This document shows positions 11,906 through 23,987 of a DNA stretch of 30,582 bases, in pieces. A program made the position numbers and the translations under genes. The DNA is from Pelargonium nanum. Taxonomy: Eukaryota; Streptophyta; Magnoliopsida; Geraniales; Geraniaceae. Where the stretch lies: contig JAYMTF010000760.1 of the NCBI GenBank assembly GCA_036897485.1, positions 1 to 30,582 on the forward strand. The letters are read 5' to 3'. The notes beneath the pieces were generated by a model. It worked only from the letters and a program-made list of their open reading frames with translations, had not been told where the DNA came from and did not search any database. Each line of letters starts with the position of its first letter. Within the stretch, counting starts at the first letter, position 1.

Positions 11906-13486
11906 TAGAGTACTAGTTGAACACTTGTGTTAATGCACAAATTTTTCTTACCATGCATAGTTTGTTTTTGATTTCTTCAAAACAAAACTTCTTGCAACTT
12001 AAACTCTTCCAACGCTCAAGTTCGATCGTCAGGTATTGACCCATTCAAACATTAAATATGGTAAAGTGAACGAATCTGTTCATTGTTCAAGTCTACCTAT
12101 TCATAGTAAATATTTGTTCATCTTTACACTTGTCCATCTGCATTATTTATCACTTTGTAGCGCTTGTGTTTTCCTAATGGGCTCTTAAGTTAAGCCCAAG
12201 TTTTACGTAATGGGTTCATTTGAGTCGTCGTTCTAGTCTTCTTCTTGACCACTGCCTTTTTTCTCGTGTGTATTGTCCACTTCCATATATTTGATTAAGA
12301 GTACCGACTCTTCGTTATGTCAAAGAAAATAACCCCAACCGAGCCTTGTCCTCGGTCTTATGTTAAACCCTTTACTCCATGTGTGTGCTTATTCTTTCTC
12401 CCAACACCTCTATTTATCATCTTAAACTCTTAGGATAGAGAATTGTTCAAGAGCCCTCACAAGTCACCAATTTGAAATCGAGCACAAGAAAAATAGAGGA
12501 CCTATATTCAACTAATAGTACCAAGTAGTTTAATTTTTCTTCATTGATTTCCAGATAGAAAATATTAAACTCCCCAATGGCAAAAAAGTTGTGCAACTCT
12601 TAGTAGTGTCAAAGAACAGTTACTGAAAATACCAAACACACCATTGATAGTAATGGCTTCTAGTAAAACATAGGTCCATGACCTTAATTAGTAACTAAAA
12701 TAAGTAATTAACAATAAGTAGTCTAATCTAGGTAGGAGCAGTTGGTGCAGCCATTACTATCAAGGAGTGTTTTTAGAAGCAACCCTTTATATACAAATCA
12801 AGAAAAGAAAAGAAAAAACATTTCAATTTTCAAAGCAAGTTCATGTTATGGTCCTAAATAATTTCAGCTGAGCAGTTGCAGAAGTGGAGGTCAAGATTAG
12901 AGATAAGATGTGATTAATATGAATGAATTTTTAAGATTAGGGGGTTGAGCTGCAAAAGATAGTTTAATCAGACCGTTAACCTCAGCTGTCCAATAATTGA
13001 ACAAAACATAGTATCCAACAACATATATAGCAGAAGCAGCCAGAGATAGAGCATAACTTTGTTTTCACATTAAGAATGTTTCATCCAAGGAGAAATTTTT
13101 TTCTATGCCACCACAGCTTATTCAATTCAACTGTGAGCTTCTAGGAAGTTCTATGATGTTGAAGAAATAATTATTTATGTTATTATTGTTTTATAACTGT
13201 CTCCTAGTTCTTGTTCTTGTCTAAACAAACATATTTAATGGTAGCATGCAGTCCAAGGTCCTCTCTCTACTAAGTGATTGTTTGGGACACGTAAACAAAA
13301 TTTAAGAGAGAATTGTATTAAGTTGTTCGATAAATTGTGTAAAATGATAACTTAGAGGAGGCAAGCTCTTGTAGAGCTCCTTTAAGGAGTTGATTCCTGC
13401 ATGAGCTCAATGTCTCTTGTGAGATTTTTAGTCTCCTTTAATAAGGAAAGACAACACGTGAATTACTTCTTTTTTTTCCTTGAAAA
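11906..13486. other. Intergenic DNA without recognised genes
   Basis: Mixed AT-rich sequence with no long open frame on either strand and no recognisable domain. Part of the left end may be LTR sequence from the adjoining TRIM remnant. Confidence 0.5.
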
Positions 13487-13692
13487 TGCAGATTGGGTTG
13501 TCCTGATTTGTCGATAAGGTCAACCGATTCTATTATGATATACTTGTGAAATCGTAGATGTTGTTTCTGCAAATGAGGTCGACCTAATTTATCGTTAAGA
13601 TGACCGAATTCTATTATGTTATATTGATCTTGAAATGCTAGCTAGATGTTGTTTCTGCAGATGATGTCGACTGGAATCTAATCTGTTATACT
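13487..13692. repeat. Diverged tandem repeat, about 81-88 bp unit, 2.4 copies
   Basis: Units start with TGCA at 13487, 13568 and 13656. The first two share GATTTGTCGATAAGGTCAAC / AATTTATCGTTAAGATGACC, CGATTCTATTATGATATA / GAATTCTATTATGTTATA and GTAGATGTTGTTTC / CTAGATGTTGTTTC. The third is partial (TGCAGATGATGTCGACTGG). The function is unknown. Confidence 0.65.
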
Positions 13693-14847
13693 AACTTAAA
13701 TCACTTAGTTAATGCATAAGTTGGTTATAATTTATAATGTTTAACATTAAACATCTTATGAGAGCGTATGTAGTGATTGATGTTATTTAGTTGTTTCTTA
13801 GCTACTCAATATCCGTTTTGGTTATTTCATAACTGACACCTCCTTACCATTGTTATTATCCAAATTAACATACTATTATTACACATGCAACTTAATTTTT
13901 TTAGAACAATTTCAAACACCTAATAACTACAGCTCCTTATAAGTTTTCACTATTGTTACCAAACAAGGCCTAGGGAAACCAAGTTTGGTAAGTAAACTCC
14001 ACCAAGAAACAACTTTGTAAGAGGATCACAATCTATTTTTCTTAGTGTTTTCTATAATTTTACATTGTATCTGGCCTTTTATTCTTCTTTTATTTTCTCC
14101 CTTAAAATTCAGTGTAAGAAACTTGTCAAATATGTGTTGTGAGGTAAGATGGGTTGAAAAAAATCTCCTTTCAGATTCTGATATTAGTTTATTTTTGTAT
14201 CTCTTAATTAATTGATGTCACCACTACTAAAATAGTAGTATATAACAAGGGTCAAAACCAACTGAGATTCTTGGCAACAGATGTCAAACACCATCATTTT
14301 CATCATATACTTAAATGTTAATTTCTTGGTCAAACATTTTAAACTCCACCATTTTCACTTTACAGTTACCTTTGTTTGTAGAACAACAACACTGTAATTT
14401 TCTTGTATTCTTAATTTTGTGAGAAAAAAATATAAACTATAAATTGTTGTTTAAACTAAGATAAATCAATAAAAATGTATCATCTCAATAATTATTATTT
14501 GTCTTTAAAACATGTTTACTAATATGTTTAAATTTTATTGATGACTCGTTCAAACTAAGCCAAAAATTTGTTGACTTGTATATCTTGCTCTCTACTTTTT
14601 TACTTATTGCATAATAATATGAGATCATGAATAATTCGAAAAATAACGCTGAAACTCTAATTATTTTTTCTCTTGTCTAATTTTTATTGCGGTTTTACCA
14701 CAGTTGAATTGATATATATTTATCATGTTATTTTGCTTTAAGTTGTAATTAATTGTTATGATGTTTTTTTAATCTCTTATTTGTACTGTCTTGGTGAAAA
14801 TTTTGTTAAATCATCCATTGATGTAAGTTTTATTTTGTCTTCTATAG
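13693..14847. other. Intergenic DNA without recognised genes
   Basis: AT-rich, no domain, RNA gene or clear mobile element recognised. Confidence 0.5.
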
Positions 14848-14941
14848 TTAAAAGTTGTCTTTTCATAATGACTATATGTGTCTTTCTCTATATTGTTAAA
14901 AGTTGTCTTTTCATAATGACTATATGTATTTCTCTATATTG
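14848..14941. repeat. 48-bp tandem duplication
   Basis: TTAAAAGTTGTCTTTTCATA and the bases after it occur at 14848 and again at 14896. The first 32 bases of the two copies are identical and the tails differ by a 2-base gap. The high identity means it is recent. A short open frame passes through both copies and gains a repeated peptide, but shows no other sign of being a gene. Confidence 0.8.
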
Positions 14942-15746
14942 TTGTGTTTCAGATACTCATGAAGAGAAAATAGTTGGTCACGTAATGGCCATTATATTGC
15001 AAACAAGATTTTAACCAACCAAGTGACAATTAAAATTCTTATAAACATTTGGCACAAGTGGATCAATTAAGGTAATTAGTTGTATGTCAGTTTTTTTTCT
15101 ATCAAAATCTGTAATATTTTATTGGTTATTAACTATGAGATCATAAACATAGTCAATCACATAACAAATTAAGTTTGTTTTCAAGTGGTTGAAACAAAGA
15201 CAAGTTTGGCCATAAATTTAGCAATCAAGAGCTTACCGTTTAATTGGATATGTCAATAGATTGGTTTTGCAGAAGATATAAATAATGTGATTTAAGGCTT
15301 TGTTAAATCTCAGTTAACCAAAATAGATGAGGTTATTACCTAAATAAAATAGGAATTCACATCATCCAATGATGTATGTTTGGCACGAAATTAAAACCTA
15401 TATATATGATCATAAATTTGTATCAAAATCGATTCAAAGATATATCTTAAATAAAGATATATAATGAACACGTACGCATGCACGTTAAATGTTAATTGAT
15501 TTGCAATCTAATAATGTAGCAATTTGCATTATTTTAATGACATTTGTTAACTATATATATGCATGGATGATGAAATAATAGGTTGAATTTGAATGAAATT
15601 CAAACTTAGAAACCTAAGGAGGCGCAGCTTCAAAAGAGGAGATTAGTGATTTGGTGAAAAGGCGATCAACCAAGCCATGTCAATTGGCAATTGGCAACTC
15701 ATCTAAAGAGCAGTTACAAATTATTAATATTTATTCACACATCATT

Positions 15747-15783
<37 letters not shown>

Positions 15784-17112
15784 CAGTTCCATAATTTCAG
15801 ATCATCTAGCTCAGGTTTGCAGACAAAATGACAAAACTGATGAGCTTTGTGATGATCCTAGCTACCATCAACATTTTTTAATTTTTTCATTATATACTTT
15901 TAATTAAACTAATAACAATTATACATCTTATTTTGTAATTATGATGATGATATATATTGTATGGAGATCCAAAGAAGATACCCAGATATTTATATATATG
16001 CACAGTTCATGCATCCCAAATCTAACTATTACCAAAGAAAATAAAATAGTTAGTTCAATTATGAAAATTGAAATTAAGTCAGTTAAATTATATATTAACA
16101 ATAAATCAAATATTTACTGTTATAGTAACTAATGATAAAATGCAGTAAGTTTTTATACGAATGTTCAGTGTCACATCACAAACTTGTGCTTGTTTGATTT
16201 GGAAAATGAAATGTGAAATTGTCAAGGCTAATATTGAACAATTATGGGTCATTTTCTGTCAAATGAAGTAACGTTAAATTTAAATATATGCATGTTAATT
16301 CGAAAAACACTTAAATAAAACTCGATGGCTTTATGCGTATCTTAGTGGTTTATAATTGTGTCATTATCTTGTTGTTAACAAAAAAAAAAATGACAGTTTG
16401 ATTCATATATAATTTGAATGAATATGATAGAGTGATTAACAAACTAATTGCATGTCTGCTTAATTGATTAAACCCATAAAATAACAGTAAATTGGTATCA
16501 TATACAATGCACCATGCAATATATTTGTTAATTTGAATAACTAGTTGAAAAATCTCAGTACCATAGAAAAAGACTGAAAGATACTCCACAGTTTTGACAG
16601 TTCAATAAATTACAAAAAATCTCAATTACTAGTAATTAACTAAGATTTAAACTCAGGCTAGCTTCTCAGACAATCTAATCTATGCAATATCTGATAAATT
16701 AAGGAACTGAGAAAGTCATTAACCGATTCTGTTAAATACCCAGCAAGAAATCACACATATCGTTAAACTAATTACTACGTCGGGTTATCGTAAGAAAATG
16801 GATTATTTAGCAAGCTTTTTTTTTAATCAACATGTGTTATTTCTAAAGGAAATTTCCACCAGATGTACCCTTCCATCGTCCGACACATAGATACAATACC
16901 TAATCTTGATTTGGTGTCAGCTAACAAGTCATTTGTTTCTCTCAATTCTTGGAAAAAAGCCAAACTTGAATACTATTTTAATTCATTACTCTGTGATTTT
17001 CTCCTTCTTGCCTTGTTCATGGAAGCTAAACATTAGATTAGTAATATCGTATTTAGTCAATAAAGCAAGAACGATGATATCATCGTTTGAATTATGTTTC
17101 GTCCCATGCACT
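14942..17112. other. Intergenic DNA upstream of the MYB gene
   Basis: AT-rich with an (AAT)n run at 15746-15782. Scattered short frames have no recognisable features. The last few hundred bases are presumably the MYB promoter; beyond the TATA box I do not claim specific sites. Confidence 0.5.
15746..15782. repeat. (AAT)n microsatellite
   Basis: About a dozen tandem AAT/ATA triplets, uninterrupted in the 3' part. Likely length-polymorphic. Confidence 0.9.
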
Positions 17113-17120
17113 TATAAAAA
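17113..17120 (+). promoter_or_regulatory. Probable TATA box of the MYB gene
   Basis: TATAAAAA lies 114 bases before the MYB start codon, which would give a leader of roughly 80-90 bases. No intervening ATG is seen in the last 60 bases. Confidence 0.6.
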
Positions 17121-17233
17121 CCAGACAATGTGCTCTCAAACACAGTACTTAACATTCACAAAACATATTGCGTACCTTAACTGATATTCACACAGATTCT
17201 GATACAGCTCGTTCGCTGTTTCTTGGTAAAATC

Positions 17234-18350
17234 ATGAGGTCTCCTTGTTGTGACGAGAAGGGTCTGAAGAAGGGTCCTTGGACGCCGGAGGAGGACCAGA
17301 GGCTGGTCGATTACATTAATGAAAATGGCCATGGAAGCTGGAGGGCACTCCCAAAGCTTGCAGGGCTCAACAGGTGTGGAAAAAGCTGCAGGCTGAGATG
17401 GACTAATTACCTGAGGCCTGATATCAAAAGAGGCAACTTTACTGAAGACGAAGAGAGAATCATCACTAACCTTCACTCGGTTCTTGGAAACAAGTACATT
17501 TTTTTGCTAGCATCTTCTAATTTGACAGATATTTTTGTGTATACGTAGAGTTAATTAAAGAATCGACGTACCTATTGTTGTTGCAAATTCTGATGAAAGT
17601 TGATCGTGCAGGTGGTCTAGGATTGCAGCGCATCTTCCAGGGAGGACGGACAACGAGATCAAGAACTTCTGGAACACGCATATGAGGAAGAAGATGCTCC
17701 AAATGGGAATTGACCCGACAACGCACAAGCCGAGAACTGATTACACTCAGATCATGAATCTCTCGCAGCTGCTTCTTGCATCCCAGTTTGGGAATCTCAT
17801 GGGGACTAATTGGGACATCAATGCTCTCAGGATTCAGGCAGATGCAGCTCAAGTAGCCAAGCTCCAGCTCTTGCAGAACCTAATGCAACTCATGAATAAC
17901 TCGATAACTGCACCTACAAATTCAGACAGCATGAACAACCACTTTAGCGCCCAAAACATCAGCCCATTTGAGAGACTCGTAAATGGAAAGAACACGCAAG
18001 CTTACCGTCAAGATTTTGCGAGCCCATCTGGTCATGCAACTCCTCAGCCTCAAGCTTCATCTGGAGACCTGGCTGCGGAAAATCCGTGGGCGGGATTTGA
18101 AGATCTGTTGATGAACACTGAAGAACATTTTGGCAATGGGTTGAGCAGTGCCTCTTGTGACACCCAAACAGAGAACCGTCTGCCTGCTCTGGTTTCAGCC
18201 TCCCCCGAGACATCTGTAGCCATGAATCAAAGTGAAAGCAAGAGCATCCCGGTTCAGTTCTCATCCCAATCACCAACATCTACCATTTTCGATGACTGGG
18301 AGAAATTTATTGACGACGGAAACAACATCTGGAGTGACATTCTGTCTTAG
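17234..18350 (+). CDS. MYB9: R2R3-MYB transcription factor, MYB9/MYB107-like
   Basis: Exons 17234-17493 and 17612-18350, joined by a 118-base GT-AG intron, give 332 aa. R2 covers about residues 12-62 with W16, W36 and W56. R3 covers about 65-115 with F69 in place of the first Trp, W88 and W107; [16 protein letters not shown] is the recognition-helix region. [30 protein letters not shown] and [15 protein letters not shown] place it among the MYB9/107/39 and MYB53/92/93 proteins, which promote suberin or cuticle genes. [20 protein letters not shown] (139-160 region) supports this, and an acidic C terminus ending WSDILS is probably an activation segment. The adjacent ITPK1 favours MYB9. Two oddities: the usual Gly2 codon is absent (MRSPCC, not MGRSPCC), and the intron common in R2 is missing. 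An in-frame TTG upstream is not a plausible start. Confidence 0.93.
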
Positions 18351-20349
18351 AATAATAAACAAAGCAACCCATACTATCTATACAGAAAATTCAGTTCATT
18401 CATGATTTTTTTTCTTTTCATTTAGTTTTTTTTTTTATGTTAATAACTATAGTTTTCACTATGAAATTCCTGCATATCTGTACAAAAGATACATATATCT
18501 CTGCAGATTGGTGTGTAAACCTTTTAATTAGATCTATTTTTCTTTGTTTGTTTTTTATCAAATTATTTGATGTTTCTTTGTAATTTTAGATACACTGTAC
18601 TAAACCTTAACTGGTTATATTTATAGTTTCAAGATGTTTGATACCATAAATAAGCATTCATAAATATAAATGGAAAATCAAATAATCGTGTTCTGATATG
18701 CTTATTATGATCCTTAATAAGTCAATGATCTTATGTTATTATCTGCAGTTAGGAATACAGAACATCATAAGAAGGAAATTAATCAAGATTTACAATGACC
18801 GGAGCTCGAGTCATCCAGTTAATTCATGCGTAGATAACTGTAGGACATCATGGAAATAATAAGGGAGCAGTTGGTGATTGCTACATGCATACAAGAAAAA
18901 AGAATGCATGAGCTAGCTAGTTGCTATTTAATTATGTGGTGGGGTTGAAAAAGAAACAAGACCCACAAATATTCTGAGAACTAAAATGGAAACTTTCTAT
19001 TGGTCTGTGTTGTGAGCTATCTGATAGATAAGGTTTTGACAATTCCAAACATGTGAGAGTCAACCATGTCATGATAATAATATAAGCTTATTGGAGGAGA
19101 TGTTCATGATTTTCCTGTACAAGGGTCTTGGTCTCGGAGTGTAACATCAAATGATGAATGAGATAAAGAAAAAGAAAAGGAAGGGTAGATAATGGATAGT
19201 TTTTAATAATATGTTCTTTGGAAGGTTCTATATGTTAAGTTGCTAAAAGTCGGATAATTTGTTACATTGTCACCTATTAGGTAAGATCATTACCGTCTAA
19301 TTCAAGTCATTGACTGCTCCATCTCCTCTCACACTTGCAAGAGCCTGCCCTAACCAACCCTCACTTCAAAGATCTACACCTTCCATTCGCCCCTGGCTGC
19401 GCTAAATCACTCGAGATTTTATTTTAATTTTCAAAGATATTGTACGTGTTTATCATGTTGAATTGGTATATATATGACCAAAAAAATTGTACAATATAAT
19501 GTGACAGACTGACAGTAAGCGTGGACAAATATCACATCATCAATTTATTGACAGAATCGAAACGATTGAATAAACTTATTAGATTAATAAATTATTGATT
19601 CGACGGGTTCAATGCCCTAATACTCTAACGTGTAAAATGTAGTGACATTCACGGCTCTGCCTTATCAAGAAGTTTGGCACAGAAAGAAGACATTGTATAT
19701 TTATGGTTAGTTGAGTAAAGTCACAAATGGTATCTGGTATATGCCATCTGCACCCTCCTTACATCAGTAAACTTGGATCTTGTGTGTATTTTTACAATAT
19801 TGATTAATGACAAATATTTAGATCTGTCTTCTATTCATTTGCTTCTCAGTTTTAATTAGTATATCTTTTTATTCACTCCAAGTCTCCTACCTATCTATAC
19901 CAGCCAAGCCATTCTCATTAGACCCAACAGGATCCTCTTGGCCTTTTTGTTACTTACATGTTGGTTAGTTGGTAGGGAGCTTTAGGTTTATTAAAGGATA
20001 TATTGGTGACAACATACCTACATTTCCAAGCCAATAACTAGGAAAACAAGAGTCTGAATTGTTAATGTTTAGGGTTGAATGATGATTTCAAATGTTTTTA
20101 TAATCCATTGTACAAACAACGTTATATATTGCACACAAGCAACTCAGAAAACATAGTTCACAAAACCCACTTTATAGATACGTCAAGCTCATCAGAAACC
20201 AACCAACATCACAAATTTCTTCAAAATGGAACGGAACATACCTTCATATCGATGCTTGTGCTCGTCCTTGCTTTCTCCATGGTTTTTTTAATCAAGGTAG
20301 CAAGGAAAACTCCTTTCAGAACAAGCCCTTCAAAGAATCTCCACTGACT
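18351..20349 (+). other. MYB 3' UTR and intergenic DNA
   Basis: T-rich sequence follows the MYB stop for about 250 bases, as in a 3' UTR. Beyond that no gene is recognised. The 90-codon frame near 20075-20347 begins with TTG and shows only low-complexity and hydrophobic stretches, so I do not call it. Confidence 0.5.
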
Positions 20350-23300
20350 CCTGTTAACATAGCTTAGCATTTGCCGAGCAAAAAAACATAGCTTAGCATT
20401 TAAAATAAAAACAGAGTACCTAGTTATCATTCAATTCATACCTTTTCCTTTACAAATATATCCCTCGGATTTCCAAATTGTTCAATATACCAAATCTGAA
20501 TCTTTATGTGACCAAATCAATTCAAGGGAATATCCAGATGAAGAATATGAAATAACATACTATTTCAATAAGCATAAGCAATTCAGACAAATCTACCATC
20601 AGCTGCCAATGCAGGTGCAAACCTACAAAATTTCCACACAGGAGCATGAGCAAGTCAGCTATCTGCTTGCATCAAATGGGAAATGAAATCTTGACAAAAC
20701 CTAAATTCACCTGAAACATGCCTCTTTAAGCCTGTAAACTGTCAGCCAATACCATTACAACTAAGTCGTGCAACAATATCAAAATTTCAATCACATATCT
20801 AGCTCTTTCTTTTCACTTTACAAATTTATCAAACAAAAATGATCACATAACAGAGCTTGAATATTTAAAAGACAACAAGCAACAAAGATAATTTCTTCTA
20901 CATGATTGACGTTCAAGTCAAAAAGAACATAAATATATGAACAAAAGCTCCTAATTTTTTGGTCTCGTCTATTATTTCCCTAATGTGATTCCCACTTCTA
21001 TATAACAATTATAATTGTAGTCAAACAAAATCCATATTAGACAAGCACTAACAAAAGTAATGTTCTATGAAAATATAAAAAGTTTCATGGAAGTAACTCC
21101 ATACTTGTCAGAACTTCAATAAGCTGAATATCTATTGTCGTACCACAATACAAAAAATCAGCTGGAGACAAGGGACGTATAATATTAAGTGAACTAACAG
21201 ATATCCAAAACCCTAATCTCATTAAATGAAAAAGGGGCAAGGTGAACTTCAATCGATCATCAGCTAAGAAAATATTACAAAAAATTACGTATTCCATTCA
21301 AAATCCTTTATCGCTATGCTTTCATTAAAAACCACATGGTCCACATCATCTTTCTCAGAGGCTGTTGCAGTCATTTCACTCACAGCAGAAGAGGAAGACA
21401 AATCCAATAAAGTCTCTTCATAGATTTCATGGACTTACAGATGGAAACATCCTTGCCATAAGGAGGGCGACAAAATGTAATCCACGTCCACTCTGGTATA
21501 TTTTTTATCAAAGAGATGTGATCGGGAAGAAGAGACGAGGCAGGTGGGTGGGAGTTGGGAGATAGGTACCATTTGGGTTGAATGCACAAGGCACCACAAA
21601 CAATTTCCTTCCATGGCCCTGTTTGTTGCAGCTTTTGGAGTCCCTCCAAACTGCATATGAGATCAACGATTCATGGAACCAACCAAAATCCAACAGAGTT
21701 TTTCATGTTGGATAAAATTAAGTTGCTGCTATTTATCAAACGCAGTTTGGGGGCCAAAAAAGCTGTGGGAATGAACAGAATGCCCTAGAGTGAGAAGGAA
21801 ATACAGAACACATAAAGTTTGTGACAAAATGGCATATGGAAAGGGAACCAAAGTTCTGTAACAAAGAAAACGTCTATGGTTTAAATTTACTTCATGCTTA
21901 ACTGCACTATTTCAAAGAATTCAATAACACATTGTTGTCAACATAGCAATAAGATTATAACAAAGGTGATATATGCTCTTTGATATGAAGTGAAAAGCCA
22001 TTTTAATCCAACTCCTTTCAACAATTAAGTAATCCTTCCTCATCTCAACTGAACAAAATTATAGCAAGCATAAATACTCATGACAAAACATGGAAGAGAA
22101 GTTACATTCTGTCCTGAATCCTAACTAAGTTTTCTTCTGGATCTATTAGAGGCAGAGGACTGTGAAGTGTGATAAATAAAATAAAAAGGATTTGGCATTC
22201 CTTAGTAATGTTCCAAACAATCCAAAATTAACAGTGTTAAAAAGAAAGGTCATATTTTCAATATTGGGCACATGATCTGCCATCACAAAGCTCATACATG
22301 CTCATAATAGTATCTATATAAATTCAATTTAGCTATCCACAAGTAAACAAACAGTAATGCTAGATAGTCTCAGCACACGAATCAATCACATGACAAGAGT
22401 TCAATCAACAAGCAGAGTGCAAAACTAAGAGTGCAATATTCAAAACCCATTGGCAGTGCTAGGAATCACGATTTTGAACACTATACATGTTGCAAGCTGA
22501 CACCAGTACAGCGTGCTGGCATCCAGATGTTAATTAAGACCTGTCGCGAACATGAGCCATTTAATATCCACATTTATATTGTTTTAACATGTGTAAGTAC
22601 TCAAATGAATTCTCCATGTGTAGACAGACAAAATAGATAATTTAATTTTGGGATATAGGCACGGATATCTGAACTGTTTACCAGAACCAACTAATCTCCA
22701 CACATCAGCCATATACATTACACAAGCATATCTGATATTCTATTTTCTATACTCATTTAAAAGGACTGGAGGATGGAAATAGGATATTACAAACGCATTG
22801 ACATTCCTTTTCTAATTGAAAACCCTAAAAAGATAACTTCGCTAAAAATGTCCGACATTTGTTTTTTTATGAGATCTAAAGTTAATTTGCATGTACTTTA
22901 CATTTACATACTTCTAACAGGATTCTTAAAATCCAAGCAACCAACCATAAACTGAAATACGTACCATGGAAGCTTCAAATCAATAGAACACTTTTCTATT
23001 ACTTAGCAATCAACTAAATGGGATCGTTCAAATCCAGGCAACCAACCATAAACTAAAATATGTATCGTGAAAGCTTCACAGCAAAGCAATAGGATACCTT
23101 TCTAGTCTCGAGCAAACAACTATAAGTCTATTTTCTATTCAAACTAAAGTAAAGTGAGCATGGTGAAGCTAAATAAAGAAAGCTACAAACAATATGTCAA
23201 CCAAAACTTACAAAATAGGAATAGCTGTTATTGGAATATCTGCGTGTCCAGAAAGAGCAAATCAAAATTAAAAAGTAAAACCATGAGTTAACAGAATCAA

Positions 23301-23987
23301 ACACAAGAAGCTGGAGTTATTAGAATCATGTTAGCTTGGTCAAAGCTTACAACTTTCTGCATCTGCTTAAACACCTCATCCTCCCTTTTTGGAGGAGATA
23401 CCAATCTACTAAATGATGCTAAGTGATTCCTAGTTACTGTGGTATTAATGGTAGGCTTTACAATACATAATATGGCACAGTAAAACACAGTATCACCTAA
23501 TAATTTAGGTTTGAATTTCATTTCACAGTAAAAGAGAGCATTTAAAAAATTCAATCAACCACAATATTGTAGAAAAAAATGAATGAAACAATAGGATGCT
23601 TAAAATGGACAATTTCATTCACTTGCCAAAGGCAAAAAAACTATAAAGAGAAACTAGAACAATGTCTAAGCAAAGGAGCATTTAAGCCTCAAAGTACAAC
23701 TTAACTTTCCTAAAACTTCAAGAGTATCTGAGAAGTACCTATCTCCAGAGCAAAGGTGGATGGGATATACATGATTCAACCCTGAACACCATGTAATGTT
23801 GTCAAGAGGCTAAAACTAAACCAAGGACCTACTTATTTCACCACTGTACCAACTTCTATCTAAAAGAAAATGTGCAACTAGAAGTCCACAAATTGGCACA
23901 AGGGTCTTCTCAACGCATGACCAACTTCGGCAACCCAAAGCCATCAGCCAATGGATCAAACGAGGAACATTTCTAATACATCCTTCT
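20350..23987 (-). other. Strand-asymmetric region downstream of ITPK1, possibly minus-strand introns or UTR
   Basis: The plus strand is rich in A and poor in T over about 3.6 kb, so the minus strand is T-rich, the usual look of plant introns and UTRs. On the minus strand, GGACACGCAG near 23241 and GTAAGTTTTGG near 23211 are good acceptor and donor look-alikes. A 48-codon frame ending NESIAIKDFEWNT then stop (about 21430 to 21285) and a frame with RLVSPPKREDEVFKQMQKV (about 23430 to 23350) look protein-like. I could not chain them into one gene. It may be a spliced 3' UTR of ITPK1 or an unrecognised gene. Confidence 0.3.
22928..23130. repeat. Diverged tandem duplication, about 101-bp unit
   Basis: CAACCAACCATAAACT occurs at about 22938 and 23039. 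The flanks align (AAATCCAAGC/AAATCCAGGC before it, GAAGCTTCA/AAAGCTTCA after it) with substitutions and small gaps. It is older than the 48-bp and 66-bp duplications, judging by divergence. Confidence 0.6.

Noticed and set aside
14781..15014. A 77-codon frame with a repeated peptide
   Set aside because: The peptide repeat is only the 48-bp DNA duplication read through; nothing else suggests a gene.
17168..17233. Upstream in-frame start for the MYB gene
   Set aside because: It relies on TTG. The ATG at 17234 matches the family N terminus apart from one residue.
20075..20347. A 90-codon plus-strand frame with a hydrophobic stretch
   Set aside because: It opens with TTG, lacks a recognisable domain, and has no promoter or splice support.
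22741..22955. Short plus-strand frame near 22773-22955
   Set aside because: It is short, A-rich and without domain features, and lies in the strand-asymmetric region.
23025..23040. GTTCAAATCC, which looks like a tRNA B box
   Set aside because: No A box or cloverleaf surrounds it, and it is part of the 101-bp duplication, whose other copy lacks the motif.
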